Shown one piece after another: positions 1 to 7,884 of a stretch of DNA of 26,446 nucleotides. Origin of the DNA: CAZMGG01 sp964565715 (GTDB lineage: Bacteria > Planctomycetota > UBA1135 > UBA2386); NCBI GenBank assembly GCA_964565715.1, contig CAZMGG010000077.1, positions 1 through 26,446 on the forward strand. The letters are read 5' to 3'. The translations under genes and the position numbers were made by a program. A model generated the notes under the pieces. That model did no database searches. It saw only the letters and a list, made by a program, of their open reading frames with translations, and was not told where the DNA came from. The stretch's first letter is position 1; each line of letters starts with the position of its first letter.

Positions 1-1
1 G

Positions 2-1102
2 TATGCGCCGCTGGTGGAGCACGTCGCCCACCGCAGCGACCTCAACTACGTGCTCGGCGAGATGATCGCCGAGCTGAACGTCGGCCACGCCTACATCAGC
101 GGCGGCCTCCTCGGCGCCCCGGACCGCACGCCGGTGGCGCTGCCCGGCTGCCGCTTCGAGTTCGACGCCCAGGCCGGCCGCTATCGCATCGCCGGCCTGC
201 TGGCCGGCGAGAACGACGACCCCTACTACCGGTCGCCGGCGACCGCCGTCGGCGTCGACCTCCGGCCCGGCGACTACGTGCTGGCGATCGACGGCGTGGA
301 GCTGACGCCGGCGGTGAACCCGTATCGCCTGCTGCGCGGCAAGCTCGGCCGCACGATCACGTTCCGCGTCAACACCGCGCCCAAGGCCGAAGGCGCCCGC
401 GAGGTCGCCCTGCAGGGCATCGCCAGCGAGAGCCGGCTGCGCTACCTGGACTGGGTCACCCGCAACCGCGCCCGCGTCGCCGAGCTGAGCCAGGGCCGGC
501 TCGGCTACCTGCACATCCCCGACATGGGCGAGGACGGCATCCGCGTGTTCATCAAGGAATACTACGCCCAGCGCGACAAGGACGGTCTCGTCATCGACGT
601 GCGCCACAACGGCGGCGGCAACGTCTCGCAGATGCTGCTCGACCGGCTCGGCCGCGAGCTGCTGATGGTCACCCACGGCCGCACCACCGGCACCACCCTG
701 TATCCGTCGGCCACCTTCCACGGCCACCTGGTGTGCCTGCTGAGCCAGAACTCGGCCAGCGACGGCGACATCTTCCCGGCGATGTTCCGGCGCGCGGGGC
801 TGGGCAAGCTGGTCGGCAAGCGCTCCTGGGGCGGCATCATCGGCATCACCAACCGCGGCATGCTGATGGACGGCGGCACCGTCAACGTGCCGGAGTTCGG
901 CAACACCGAGCCCGGCCCCGAGTGGACCATCGAGGGCACCGGCGTCAGCCCCGACATCGAGATCGACAACGAGGTGCCGGCGGTGCTGGCGGGCCGCGAC
1001 CCGCAGCTCGAGAAGGGTGTCGAGGTCCTGCTGGCGCAGATCGCCGCCGAGCCGATGCCGCGGCCGGTGCCGCCGCCGCCGCCGGTGCGGACCGGACGCT
1101 GA
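2..1102 (+). CDS. Tricorn-like serine protease, C-terminal part (cut by left edge)
   Basis: The frame is open from base 2, so the 5' end lies outside the window; the roughly 366 visible residues match the C-terminal PDZ plus catalytic core of tricorn proteases, which are about 1,000-1,100 aa when complete. Visible order: a helical segment ending in GHAYISGG, whose His (bases 86-88) fits the catalytic His; a PDZ domain around bases 240-420 (RPGDYVLAIDGVEL); then the S41-type core with the glycine-rich VRHNGGGN segment, and NSASDGDIF, where Ser (758-760) and the next Asp fit the nucleophile and specificity residues. The Glu in WTIEGTGVSPDIE fits the last active-site acid. The family degrades peptides released by larger proteases. 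The C-terminus is a proline/arginine-rich tail. The next gene starts 12 bases downstream on the same strand, so co-transcription is likely. The N-terminal beta-propellers are assumed, not seen. Confidence 0.88.
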   Translation, partial: YAPLVEHVAHRSDLNYVLGEMIAELNVGHAYISGGLLGAPDRTPVALPGCRFEFDAQAGRYRIAGLLAGENDDPYYRSPATAVGVDLRPGDYVLAIDGVELTPAVNPYRLLRGKLGRTITFRVNTAPKAEGAREVALQGIASESRLRYLDWVTRNRARVAELSQGRLGYLHIPDMGEDGIRVFIKEYYAQRDKDGLVIDVRHNGGGNVSQMLLDRLGRELLMVTHGRTTGTTLYPSATFHGHLVCLLSQNSASDGDIFPAMFRRAGLGKLVGKRSWGGIIGITNRGMLMDGGTVNVPEFGNTEPGPEWTIEGTGVSPDIEIDNEVPAVLAGRDPQLEKGVEVLLAQIAAEPMPRPVPPPPPVRTGR

Positions 1103-1114
1103 GGATCGTCTACC

Positions 1115-1351
1115 ATGACCCCCATGCACGACCCCGAAGCCGTCCAGCGTGCCAGGAACCGTCAGAGCTGGCCGGTGGTCCTGCGCGAGTTGGGCAAGGA
1201 GGATCCTCCGTCGCCGGGTGGTCCGGCCGCCTGCCTCGCGTGCATGTGGGAGCTGGCCCTGCAGTCCTGGCGGTTGGCGGGAGTGACGCTGCCGGACTAC
1301 GAGCGTGCCGCCACCCCCATCCGGCTGATACGACGGCACGAGGCGACATGA
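1115..1351 (+). CDS. Small unknown protein paired with the nucleotidyltransferase
   Basis: This is a 78-aa protein of unknown function. I chose the ATG at 1115 because GAGGA at 1101-1105 lies nine bases upstream; an ATG at 1124 is the alternative. The N-terminal half is charged. The C-terminal half contains MWELALQSWRLAG followed by LPDYERAATPIRLIRR, with no transmembrane segment, no signal peptide and no recognisable helix-turn-helix. Its TGA overlaps the start codon of the next gene in an ATGA arrangement, which implies translational coupling and probably a shared job. Such a small-protein/nucleotidyltransferase pair resembles toxin-antitoxin organisation, but that role is inferred from gene order only. 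The gene sits immediately after the tricorn-like protease gene. Confidence 0.72.
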   Translation: MTPMHDPEAVQRARNRQSWPVVLRELGKEDPPSPGGPAACLACMWELALQSWRLAGVTLPDYERAATPIRLIRRHEAT

Positions 1352-1824
1352 GCCTGCTCGACGGACTGAACCAGGACTTCCGGGACATGGTGGAGGCCCT
1401 CGTCACCGAAGGCGCCGACTTCCTGATCGTCGGCGCCTACTCCGTGAGTTATCACGGTCATCCACGAGCGACCGGCGACCTGGACCTGCTGGTTCGTCCC
1501 ACCGCCGAGAACGCCGCCCGCGTGTGGCGGGCCCTGCAGCGCTTTGGGGCCCCAGCGGCTGCCTTGGGCATCACGGAAGCCGACCTCACCAATCCGGACA
1601 TCGTTTGCCAGATCGGCCTGCCGCCACGGCGGATCGACCTGCTGACCTCACTGAGCGGCGTCCGTTTCGAGGAAGCATGGGCGGGACGCAGCTGTCAGGA
1701 CTGGCATGGCCGTCCGATCTGCTTCCTTGGGCTCGATGCCCTGCTGGCGAACAAGCGCATTGCGGGCCGCCCGAAGGACCTGGCGGACATCGACGCACTG
1801 CTGCGTCTGCACCCGCGCAGCTGA
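1348..1824 (+). CDS. Small DNA-polymerase-beta-type nucleotidyltransferase (DUF6036/MNT-like)
   Basis: This 158-aa protein has the hallmarks of a minimal nucleotidyltransferase. FLIVGAYSVSYHG at residues 25-37 corresponds to the GG/GS nucleotide-binding turn. RATGDLDLLV follows, with Asp44 and Asp46 as metal-binding residues, and Asp97 in RRIDLLT is a plausible third acid. The tail GRPKDLADIDALL is typical of small stand-alone family members. The family transfers a nucleotide to a protein or RNA, and several members are toxins, antitoxins or abortive-infection effectors; the target here is unknown. The start codon overlaps the stop of the 78-aa gene (ATGA). Codon usage is less extreme in third-position GC than in neighbouring genes (for example agt tat cac ggt cat), which hints at horizontal acquisition. 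It converges on the MFS gene with 13 bases between the stops. Confidence 0.82.
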   Translation: MSLLDGLNQDFRDMVEALVTEGADFLIVGAYSVSYHGHPRATGDLDLLVRPTAENAARVWRALQRFGAPAAALGITEADLTNPDIVCQIGLPPRRIDLLTSLSGVRFEEAWAGRSCQDWHGRPICFLGLDALLANKRIAGRPKDLADIDALLRLHPRS

Positions 1825-1837
1825 GCCTTGGGCCACG

Positions 1838-3082
1838 TCATCCGACCCGGTCGCCGGCGCTGCCAGCCGGGCGCCCGGCGGCAGGCGGCAGCCCCAGCAC
1901 TGCCACCGCCGACAGCAGCGCGCAGCCGGCCCCGACCCAGAGGGCCGGCGCGAACGAGCCGGTGCTGACGAACAGCCAGCCGATCAGGGGCTGGGTGAAC
2001 AGCTGGGCGCCGCGGGCCACGTTGTAGAAGGTCGAGGCGGCGGTGGCGCGCAGCTCCGGCGGATACAGCACGCCGAACAGCGCGCCGAAGCACGACCAGG
2101 TCCCGGCCCCAAGCCCCATCAGCCCGATCGCCACGGTCAGCGCCCAGAGATCGCCCAGCAGCTCCGGCAGCCGCCACGCCACCAGGCCCTGGCCCAGCGC
2201 GAACAGCACGCCGAACAGCACGAACATGCGCAGCCGGCCGAAGCGCGCCGCCAGGAAGCCGAACGCCACGTCGGCCGCCACGTGCACGGCGTTGACCTGG
2301 ATCTGGAACCAGCCGACCTGCTGCGGGGTCGCCGCCGCGTCGCGCAGCAGCGCCTGCGGCAGCCACGCGTAGACGCACCAGAAGCCGCTCATGTGCAGCA
2401 CCAGGATGGTCAGCAGCAGCAGGCTCGGCCGCCGCAGCCCACCGCGGAACAGGTCCCGCGCCGGCCGCGGCGCCGTCCCGGCGGCCACCACCGGGCCGTC
2501 GGCGGGCATCGCCCAGCGGGCCAGCAACGCCACCGCCGCCGGCAGCGCCGACAGCAGGTAGCACCACCGCCAGCCGAGGACCGGCGCGACGAAGCAGCCC
2601 ACCGCCGCCGCCAGCGCCATCGCCACCGGACTGCCGGCCTGCAGGATGGCGTGGGCGCGGTCCCGCTGCCGCCCTTGGAAGCGTTCGGCGATCACCGCAT
2701 GACCGACGCCCCATTCGCCGCCCACCCCGAGCCCGGTGACCAGCCGCGCCAGCAGCAGCGTGCCGAAGTCGGCGGCGAGCCCGGTGGCCAGGGCCCCCAG
2801 CGAGTAGCACAGGATGCTGGCGGTGAGCGCGCGCCGCCGACCGACCCGGTCGGCCAGGCGGCCGAAGGCGAAACCGCCCACGGCCGTCGCCAGCAGGGTC
2901 CAGCCGTCGATCCAGGCGATCGCCGAGCCCAGCGGCAGCCCGAGGTCGGTGGCCACGCTGCCCTTGACGAAGGCGAACAGGATCAGGTCGTAGAAGTCGA
3001 AGACCCAGCCGAGCCAGCAGAACAGCAGCACGCGGCCCCGGCCCTGCGCCCACAGCCCTGACCAGCCCGAGCGTTCCTGCAT
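1838..3082 (-). CDS. MFS transporter (metabolite:H+ symporter-like)
   Basis: This 414-aa protein has about 12 hydrophobic segments, typical of the major facilitator superfamily. It opens with GWVFDFYDLILFAFV, and the loop after the second segment carries the MFS signature GRLADRVGRRRAL. A GLGVGGEWGVGHAVIAE segment follows in helix 4-5, the style of the sialate/shikimate/dicarboxylate proton-symporter group. The substrate cannot be read from sequence. I placed the start at 3082 because homology-like sequence begins just after it and a TACCGT box lies 11 bases upstream; the longer open frame to 3355 runs through the ispG gene and is not credible. No Shine-Dalgarno sequence is visible. The gene is divergent from ispG with 88 bases between the starts. 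Confidence 0.85.
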   Translation of the reverse strand: MQERSGWSGLWAQGRGRVLLFCWLGWVFDFYDLILFAFVKGSVATDLGLPLGSAIAWIDGWTLLATAVGGFAFGRLADRVGRRRALTASILCYSLGALATGLAADFGTLLLARLVTGLGVGGEWGVGHAVIAERFQGRQRDRAHAILQAGSPVAMALAAAVGCFVAPVLGWRWCYLLSALPAAVALLARWAMPADGPVVAAGTAPRPARDLFRGGLRRPSLLLLTILVLHMSGFWCVYAWLPQALLRDAAATPQQVGWFQIQVNAVHVAADVAFGFLAARFGRLRMFVLFGVLFALGQGLVAWRLPELLGDLWALTVAIGLMGLGAGTWSCFGALFGVLYPPELRATAASTFYNVARGAQLFTQPLIGWLFVSTGSFAPALWVGAGCALLSAVAVLGLPPAAGRPAGSAGDRVG

Positions 3083-3093
3083 ATGCGGCAGGC

Positions 3094-3099
3094 ACGGTA
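3094..3099 (-). promoter_or_regulatory. Putative -10 box of the MFS gene
   Basis: TACCGT on the minus strand lies 11 bases before the ATG at 3082, and the intervening bases contain no Shine-Dalgarno sequence. The position fits a promoter giving a 5' leader of only a few bases. It matches the spacing seen in front of ispG, cdd, the DUF2007 gene and the secreted coiled-coil gene. No clear -35 box is visible. Confidence 0.4.
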
Positions 3100-3154
3100 G
3101 CCGCGGCCCCCGGGGGAAGGCCACGCCGGACTGCCGCCGGACCGCCGCCGCCGG

Positions 3155-3160
3155 TATGGT
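3155..3160 (+). promoter_or_regulatory. Putative -10 box of ispG
   Basis: TATGGT ends ten bases before the ATG at 3171. The box contains the alternative ATG at 3156, so it argues for the downstream start. Transcription would begin about 3-4 bases before the start codon. No -35 box or ribosome binding site is apparent. Confidence 0.4.
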
Positions 3161-3170
3161 GCCGGCCCCG

Positions 3171-4382
3171 ATGTTCGTGCCCGAACGCCAGCGCACCGTC
3201 CCCGTCCGCGTCCGCACCGCCACCGTCGGCGGCTGCGCGCCGGTCGTGGTGCAGTCGATGACCAACACCGACACCGCCGACGCGGCGCAGACGGCGCAGC
3301 AGATCGCCGAGCTGTTCCGCGCCGGCTCCGAGCTGGTGCGAATCACGGTCAACACCCAGGAGGCGGCGGCGGCGGTGCCCGAGATCCGCCGGCGCCTGCA
3401 GGACCAGGGTCTCGACGTGCCGTTGATCGGCGACTTCCACTACAACGGCCACGTGCTGCTGCGGAAGTTCCCGGCCTGCGCCGCGGCGCTCGACAAGTAC
3501 CGCATCAACCCGGGCAACGTCGGCAAGGGCGCCAACCACGACCGCAACTTCGCGACGATGATCGAGGTCGCCGTCGAGCACCAGAAGCCGGTGCGGATCG
3601 GCGTCAACGCCGGTTCGCTGGACCAGGATCTGCTGTCGGACCTGATGGAGCGGAACGCCGCCCTGCCGGAGCCGGCGGCCGCCCAGGCGGTGTTCCTGGA
3701 GGCGATGGTGCAGAGCGCGCTGCGTTCGGCCCACGCCGCCGAGGAACTGGGCCTGCGGCGGGAGCAGGTGATCCTGTCCTGCAAGATCTCGCGGGTGCAG
3801 GAGCTGGTGCGGGTCTACGCGATGCTGGCGGAGCGCACCGACCACGCCCTGCACCTCGGCCTCACCGAGGCCGGCATGGGCATGAAGGGCACGGTCGGCT
3901 CGGCGGCGGCGCTGGCGATCCTGCTGCAGCGCGGCATCGGCGACACCATCCGCGTGGCGTTGACGCCGGAGCCCGGCCAGAGCCGCACCCAGGAGGTGCG
4001 GATCGCCCAGCAGATCCTGCAGACCCTCGACATCCGGCCGTTCCTGCCGCAGGTCACCGCCTGCCCGGGCTGCGGCCGCACCACCAGCACCTACTTCCAG
4101 CAGCTCAGCCAGCAGGTCGAGAGGTTCCTCGGCGAACGCATGCCGGTCTGGAAGGCGCACAAGCCGCAGGCGGCGAAGCTGCAGGTGGCGGTGATGGGCT
4201 GTGTGGTGAACGGCCCCGGCGAGAGCAAGGCGGCCAACCTCGGCATCTCGCTGCCGGGCACCGGCGAGGCGCCGCGCTCGCCGGTGTTCGTCGACGGCCA
4301 GCACGTGGCGACGCTGGAGGGCCCGACCCTGGCCCAGGACTTCCTGCGGATGATCGAGGACTACGTGCAGCGGATGCCGTGA
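3171..4382 (+). CDS. ispG: 4-hydroxy-3-methylbut-2-en-1-yl diphosphate synthase
   Basis: IspG (GcpE) converts methylerythritol cyclodiphosphate to HMBPP, the penultimate step of the MEP isoprenoid pathway, using a [4Fe-4S] cluster. The 403-aa product shows the N-terminal TIM-barrel signature VVVQSMTNTDT, then YRINPGNVGKG and IGVNAGSLD. The C-terminal cluster domain has ACPGCG (Cys298 and Cys301) and MGCVVNGPGE (Cys344 with a following Glu), the expected cluster ligands. Length fits the single-barrel bacterial form. I prefer the ATG at 3171 over 3156 because the latter sits inside a TATGGT box. The gene is divergent from the MFS transporter and meets the DinB-like gene head-on with a two-base gap between stops. 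Being essential and well conserved, it looks like an ordinary chromosomal housekeeping gene. Confidence 0.95.
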   Translation: MFVPERQRTVPVRVRTATVGGCAPVVVQSMTNTDTADAAQTAQQIAELFRAGSELVRITVNTQEAAAAVPEIRRRLQDQGLDVPLIGDFHYNGHVLLRKFPACAAALDKYRINPGNVGKGANHDRNFATMIEVAVEHQKPVRIGVNAGSLDQDLLSDLMERNAALPEPAAAQAVFLEAMVQSALRSAHAAEELGLRREQVILSCKISRVQELVRVYAMLAERTDHALHLGLTEAGMGMKGTVGSAAALAILLQRGIGDTIRVALTPEPGQSRTQEVRIAQQILQTLDIRPFLPQVTACPGCGRTTSTYFQQLSQQVERFLGERMPVWKAHKPQAAKLQVAVMGCVVNGPGESKAANLGISLPGTGEAPRSPVFVDGQHVATLEGPTLAQDFLRMIEDYVQRMP

Positions 4383-4384
4383 GC

Positions 4385-4948
4385 CTACGCCGGCCCGCGG
4401 GCCACCCAGCGCGGCGGCTCGACACCGCCCTGCCGCAGCAGCAGGTTGCACTGGGCGGCGTGATGCTGCACGTGCCGCAGGTTGTAGAGCAGCACCTCGA
4501 GCAGCGTGCCCTGGATCGAGCCGAAGGTCCGCGGCGCGGCGAGGTCGACGGCGGCCGGCCCGTGCAGGACCGCGCGCAGGCGCGCCCGGCCGTGGGCCAG
4601 GTAGCCCAGCAGCTCGTCCGGGCGGTAGACCCGCGGCGGCAGGACGCCGCTGGGATCCAGTTCCTCGAGGCCGAACGGCGGTGGCGGGCGGAAGTCCGCC
4701 GGATCCGGCGCCAGGTAGTGATCGAGCCAGAAGAGCGTGTGGTAGACGAGGTACCAGAACGCGGGCGCGGCGCCGGGCTCCGCCCAGCGGCCAGCGGGAC
4801 AGGCGGCGATGGCGTTGCCCAGCATCGCCAGCGCCGCCTCGAACTGACCCAGCACGGCGGCTCGGACGCCGTCGGGTCCGGCAGGCATCGGATCGACCAC
4901 GGCAGAAGGCTCGGCCGGCACCGCCGGCGGGTCAACAACCGGCAGCAT
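4385..4948 (-). CDS. DinB-like putative metalloenzyme
   Basis: The product resembles the DinB/YfiT four-helix-bundle superfamily, whose members bind a divalent metal through three histidines and often act as thiol-dependent transferases. QFEAALAMLGNAI opens the first helix. FWYLVYHTLFWLDHYL provides candidate metal ligands at His70 and His77, and LRHVQHHAAQCNLLLRQ near the C-terminus carries the typical HxxHH ligand group (His159, His162, His163). The ATG at 4948 gives 187 aa; an ATG at 4888 would give 167 aa, closer to the usual family length, so the start is uncertain and the first 20 residues may not be translated. No ribosome binding site is clear for either. The substrate is unknown. The gene is convergent with ispG and divergent from the response regulator. 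Confidence 0.75.
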   Translation of the reverse strand: MLPVVDPPAVPAEPSAVVDPMPAGPDGVRAAVLGQFEAALAMLGNAIAACPAGRWAEPGAAPAFWYLVYHTLFWLDHYLAPDPADFRPPPPFGLEELDPSGVLPPRVYRPDELLGYLAHGRARLRAVLHGPAAVDLAAPRTFGSIQGTLLEVLLYNLRHVQHHAAQCNLLLRQGGVEPPRWVARGPA

Positions 4949-5026
4949 CCCTTCAGGTCCCGGCCCGATCCGGCCGATGGCAAGGGTGCCCCGGCACCCC
5001 CAGGTCACGCCGGGTTGGAGGCAAGC

Positions 5027-5692
5027 ATGAGCGAGTCGGACGGGACCAAGACCCGGACTGGCGCCGGGTCGGCCGGAGCAGCAGCCCGGTCACCCGTGAT
5101 CCACGTGGTCGACGACGAATCGTCGATCCGCGCCCTGTTCGAACGGCTCGGCCCGCAGGCCGGCGCCGAGGTGCGCACCTACGCCACCGCCGGCGCGTTC
5201 CTGGCCGCCGCGCGCGACGACCGGCCGGGCTGCCTCGTCCTCGACGTGCACCTGCCGGATCGCAACGGCATCGAGGTGCTGCGCGAGCTCTCGGAGCGTG
5301 ACGATCGGATCCCGGTCATCGTGATCAGCGGCATGGCCTCGGTGCAGCACGCCGTCGGCGCCCTCAAGCTCGGCGGGCTCGACTACGTCGAGAAGCCGTT
5401 CACCAGCGGCGAGATCCTGCCGGCCATCGCCCGGGCCATCGACTGCGATCGGCAGCGCCGCGCCGCCCAAGGCGAGCTGCGCGAGCTGCGCACGCGCTTC
5501 GCCCGCCTCACCCCGCGGGAGCTGGAGGTCATGGACCTGGTGGTGCAGGGCAACGCCAACAAGGTCATCGCCTCGCGCCTCGGCGTCAGCGCCAAGACCG
5601 TCGAGGTCCACCGCGCCAACGTGATGAAGAAGACCGAGGCCGATTCGCTGGCGCACCTGGTGCGGTTGACCCTGGCCGCCGGCCGCACCTGA
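5027..5692 (+). CDS. FixJ/NarL-type response regulator with LuxR HTH (orphan)
   Basis: This 221-aa two-domain protein has an N-terminal receiver with acidic pocket Asp29/Asp30, phospho-acceptor Asp73 in LVLDVHLPD, switch Ser101 in VISGMAS and Lys123 in YVEKPF. The C-terminal LuxR/GerE helix-turn-helix begins with LTPRELEVMDLV at 161-172 and includes ASRLGVSAKTVEVHRANVMKK. LDYVEKPF plus this HTH is the FixJ-like pattern, and such proteins activate transcription when phosphorylated by a histidine kinase. The start is well supported by GGAGG at 5017-5021, five bases from the ATG; the preceding open frame back to 4379 is antisense to the DinB-like gene. Residues 1-22 form a low-complexity Gly/Ala/Ser tail. 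No histidine kinase is encoded in the window, so the partner is elsewhere. Confidence 0.92.
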   Translation: MSESDGTKTRTGAGSAGAAARSPVIHVVDDESSIRALFERLGPQAGAEVRTYATAGAFLAAARDDRPGCLVLDVHLPDRNGIEVLRELSERDDRIPVIVISGMASVQHAVGALKLGGLDYVEKPFTSGEILPAIARAIDCDRQRRAAQGELRELRTRFARLTPRELEVMDLVVQGNANKVIASRLGVSAKTVEVHRANVMKKTEADSLAHLVRLTLAAGRT

Positions 5693-5701
5693 GGCCAAGC
5701 C

Positions 5702-7012
5702 TCAGGCCAGCCGGTCCAGGATCAGCGGCCCCCGCCGCCGACGCACGCCGCCCACCGGCATCGCCGCCAGGACCTGTTCGCCGGCCGCCGCCGCCGCTGC
5801 CTCGGTGCGGGCGTGCACCAGCGCCAGCGGCTCGCCTTTGGCGACCGCATCGCCCAGCGTCTTCTGCAGCACGATGCCGACCAGCGGATCCACCGCGTCG
5901 GTCGGCTGCCGCCGGCCGCCGCCCAGGTCCACCACCGCCGTGCCCAGCAGCATCGGGTCCAGGTCGGCGATGTGGCCGGCCTGCACGCTCGGCACCGGCA
6001 GCACCACCGGCGCCCGGCCGAGCCGCGCGGGGTCGTCCAGGATCGCCTCGTCGCCGCCCTGGGCCCGGAGGTTCTGCCGGAAGAAGTCGCGGGCCGAACC
6101 GCGGCGCAGGACCTGCTCCAGCGCGCTGCGTCCGGCGCCCGGGTCAGGCGCGATCCCGGCCAGCACCAGCATCTCGGCGCCCAGCGCCAGGGTCACCTCC
6201 AGCAGGTCGGCGGGGCCGCGCCCGTCCAGGGCGTCGATCACCTCGGCCACCTCCACCGCGTTGCCGATGGCCAGGCCCAGCGGCAGGTCCATGTCGGTGA
6301 GCAAGGCCGTGACCCGGATGCCGGCCGCGCGGCCGGTGGCGACGATCCGTTCCATCAGCGCCCGCGCGTCGTGCTCCTGCCGCATGAACGCGGCGCGGCC
6401 CACCTTCACGTCCATCACCAGGCCATCGATGCCCTCGGCGAGCTTCTTGCTCAGGATCGAGCTGGTGATGAGCGGGATGCTCTCGACGGTGCCCGAGACG
6501 TCCCGCACGCGGTACATACGCCGGTCCGCGGGCGCCACCTCCGGGCTGGCCTGGGCCATGGCGAAGCCGCAGTGGTCGAGCACCACGGCGAACTCGTCGG
6601 CCGACAGATCGGTGCGGTAGCCCGGGATCGCCTCCAGCTTGTCGATCGTGCCGCCGGTGTGGCCAAGGCCGCGGCCCGAGATCATCGGGATGGCCACGCC
6701 GCAGGCCGCCACCAGCGGCGCCAGCAGCAGGCTGACCTTGTCACCGACGCCGCCGGTGGAGTGCTTGTCGATCTTCGGCTTCTGGATCTGCGGATGCCGC
6801 AGCACCCGACCCGAGTCCCGCATCGCCACGGTCAGCGCCGCGGTCTCGCCGGCGGTCATGCCGTTGCAGCACACCGCCATCAGGAACGCGCCGAGCTGCG
6901 CGTCGCCCAGCGAGCCGTCCACCACCCCCCCGATCAGGTCCTCGATCTCGGCGCGGGACAGCTCGCCGCCGTCGCGCTTCCTGGCGATCAGCCGCGCCGG
7001 ATGCTGCCGCAT
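5702..7012 (-). CDS. deoA: Thymidine/pyrimidine-nucleoside phosphorylase
   Basis: The 436-aa enzyme phosphorolyses pyrimidine (deoxy)nucleosides to base plus (deoxy)ribose-1-phosphate. It carries the family signature SGRGLGHTGGTIDKLE at 112-127, the phosphate-binding segment DKHSTGGVGDK at 82-92, and MDVKVGRAAFM. The short helical N-terminal domain and a C-terminal domain of about 100 residues have normal length. Thymidine phosphorylase and broad-specificity Pdp cannot be separated with certainty from sequence alone. Its ATG is preceded by TAGGAG, which includes the TAG stop of the upstream aldehyde-dehydrogenase-like gene, so translation is probably coupled. It is the last gene of the nucleoside catabolism cluster that starts with cdd. 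The stop lies ten bases from that of the convergent response regulator. Confidence 0.93.
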   Translation of the reverse strand: MRQHPARLIARKRDGGELSRAEIEDLIGGVVDGSLGDAQLGAFLMAVCCNGMTAGETAALTVAMRDSGRVLRHPQIQKPKIDKHSTGGVGDKVSLLLAPLVAACGVAIPMISGRGLGHTGGTIDKLEAIPGYRTDLSADEFAVVLDHCGFAMAQASPEVAPADRRMYRVRDVSGTVESIPLITSSILSKKLAEGIDGLVMDVKVGRAAFMRQEHDARALMERIVATGRAAGIRVTALLTDMDLPLGLAIGNAVEVAEVIDALDGRGPADLLEVTLALGAEMLVLAGIAPDPGAGRSALEQVLRRGSARDFFRQNLRAQGGDEAILDDPARLGRAPVVLPVPSVQAGHIADLDPMLLGTAVVDLGGGRRQPTDAVDPLVGIVLQKTLGDAVAKGEPLALVHARTEAAAAAAGEQVLAAMPVGGVRRRRGPLILDRLA

Positions 7013-7024
7013 GGCCGTGGGCTC

Positions 7025-7873
7025 CTACTGGGCCACCGGGTGCCAGAACGTCTTGATCTCGACGAACGGCTCCACCCACAGCAGCGAACGCAGGCGCTGC
7101 GGATCGCGCCACTGCGCCGGCGGCAGGTCGCAGAAGCGCAGCCGCTTCAGGGAGTCCGCCGCCGCCTTGCCGACCTCGGGATCGGGCCGGCCGGCCACCA
7201 GCAGCCCGTCCAGATCGCGGTGCGCGGCGAACTGGGGCAGCAGTTCGGTTCGCAGGCCGGCCAGCAGGTTGAGCGCCCCCGCCGGCACGTCGCTGGTGGC
7301 GATCGCCTCGCCCAGCGCCAGCCCGGCGAACGGCGACCGCTCGCTGCACAGCGCCACCACGGCGTTGCCGCCGGCCAGCACCGGCAGCACCAGGGCCAGC
7401 AGCCCCAGCAGCGCCGGCTGGTCTGGCGCGATCACGCCGACCACGCCGGTGGGCTCGACGGTGCTGAAGTTGAAGAACGGGCCCGCCACCGGGTTCTGCG
7501 AGCCGAGCAGGGCGCCGACCTTGTCGCACAGGCCCGCGTACCACGTGCACAGCCCGATGGCGTGGTCGACCTCCTTGCGGGCAGCCGCCGGTGTGGCGCC
7601 GCCGAGCCGCAGTTCGCCCACCATCGCGTCGGCCCGGGTCTCCAGCATCTCCGCCAGCCGGTAGAGGATCTGGCCGCGGTGGTAGGCGGTGGCCGAGCTC
7701 CAGGGAGCCAGCCCGGCGCGCGCCGCCGTCACCGCGTCGCGCAGGTCCTTGCGGCTGCCCCGGCAGACGTTGTGCTCCGGCGCCGTCGCCGGCTGGTAGC
7801 TGCGGCCGGACTCGCTGCGGGGGAACTTGCCGCCGACGAGGAACTTGTAGGTCTTGCGGACGGGAACGGTCAT
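7025..7873 (-). CDS. Short non-catalytic aldehyde-dehydrogenase-like protein (ALDH16 second-domain type)
   Basis: This 282-aa protein aligns by eye with the NAD-binding half of aldehyde dehydrogenases. It starts KTYKFLVGGKFPRSESGR, then shows VEPTGVVGVIAPDQPALLGLLALVLPVLAGGN, and ends with FVEIKTFWHPVAQ. The catalytic Cys and general-base Glu motifs are absent, and the Asn of the usual PWNxP motif is replaced (APDQP). It is not a random truncation: the frame is intact, AGGTGAG lies ten bases before the ATG and overlaps the previous stop, and the gene is coupled to deoA. ALDH family 16 proteins carry a catalytic domain followed by a second domain lacking the cysteine, and this gene looks like that second domain as a separate protein, with the catalytic half at 10210-11718. 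A structural or partner role is inferred. Confidence 0.8.
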   Translation of the reverse strand: MTVPVRKTYKFLVGGKFPRSESGRSYQPATAPEHNVCRGSRKDLRDAVTAARAGLAPWSSATAYHRGQILYRLAEMLETRADAMVGELRLGGATPAAARKEVDHAIGLCTWYAGLCDKVGALLGSQNPVAGPFFNFSTVEPTGVVGVIAPDQPALLGLLALVLPVLAGGNAVVALCSERSPFAGLALGEAIATSDVPAGALNLLAGLRTELLPQFAAHRDLDGLLVAGRPDPEVGKAAADSLKRLRFCDLPPAQWRDPQRLRSLLWVEPFVEIKTFWHPVAQ

Positions 7874-7884
7874 GGGTTGCTCGC

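Noticed and set aside
1115..1824. Classical MNT-HEPN toxin-antitoxin pair
   Set aside because: The nucleotidyltransferase fits MNT, but the 78-aa partner lacks the RxxxxH motif and length of HEPN proteins, so only a looser TA-like hypothesis is kept.
3156..3170. ATG at 3156 as the ispG start
   Set aside because: It lies inside a TATGGT promoter-like box and would add only five residues not conserved in the family.
1695..4451. 918-codon open frame on the minus strand
   Set aside because: It is an antisense shadow created by very high GC: the translation is His/Arg/Gly/Ala-rich without domains, and it overlaps the MFS, ispG and nucleotidyltransferase genes, which have clear motifs.
7025..7873. 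Short aldehyde-dehydrogenase-like gene as a decayed pseudogene
   Set aside because: The frame is intact, the ribosome binding site is good, translation is coupled on both sides, and the end FVEIKTFWHPVAQ looks like a natural C-terminus of the non-catalytic ALDH16 domain type.
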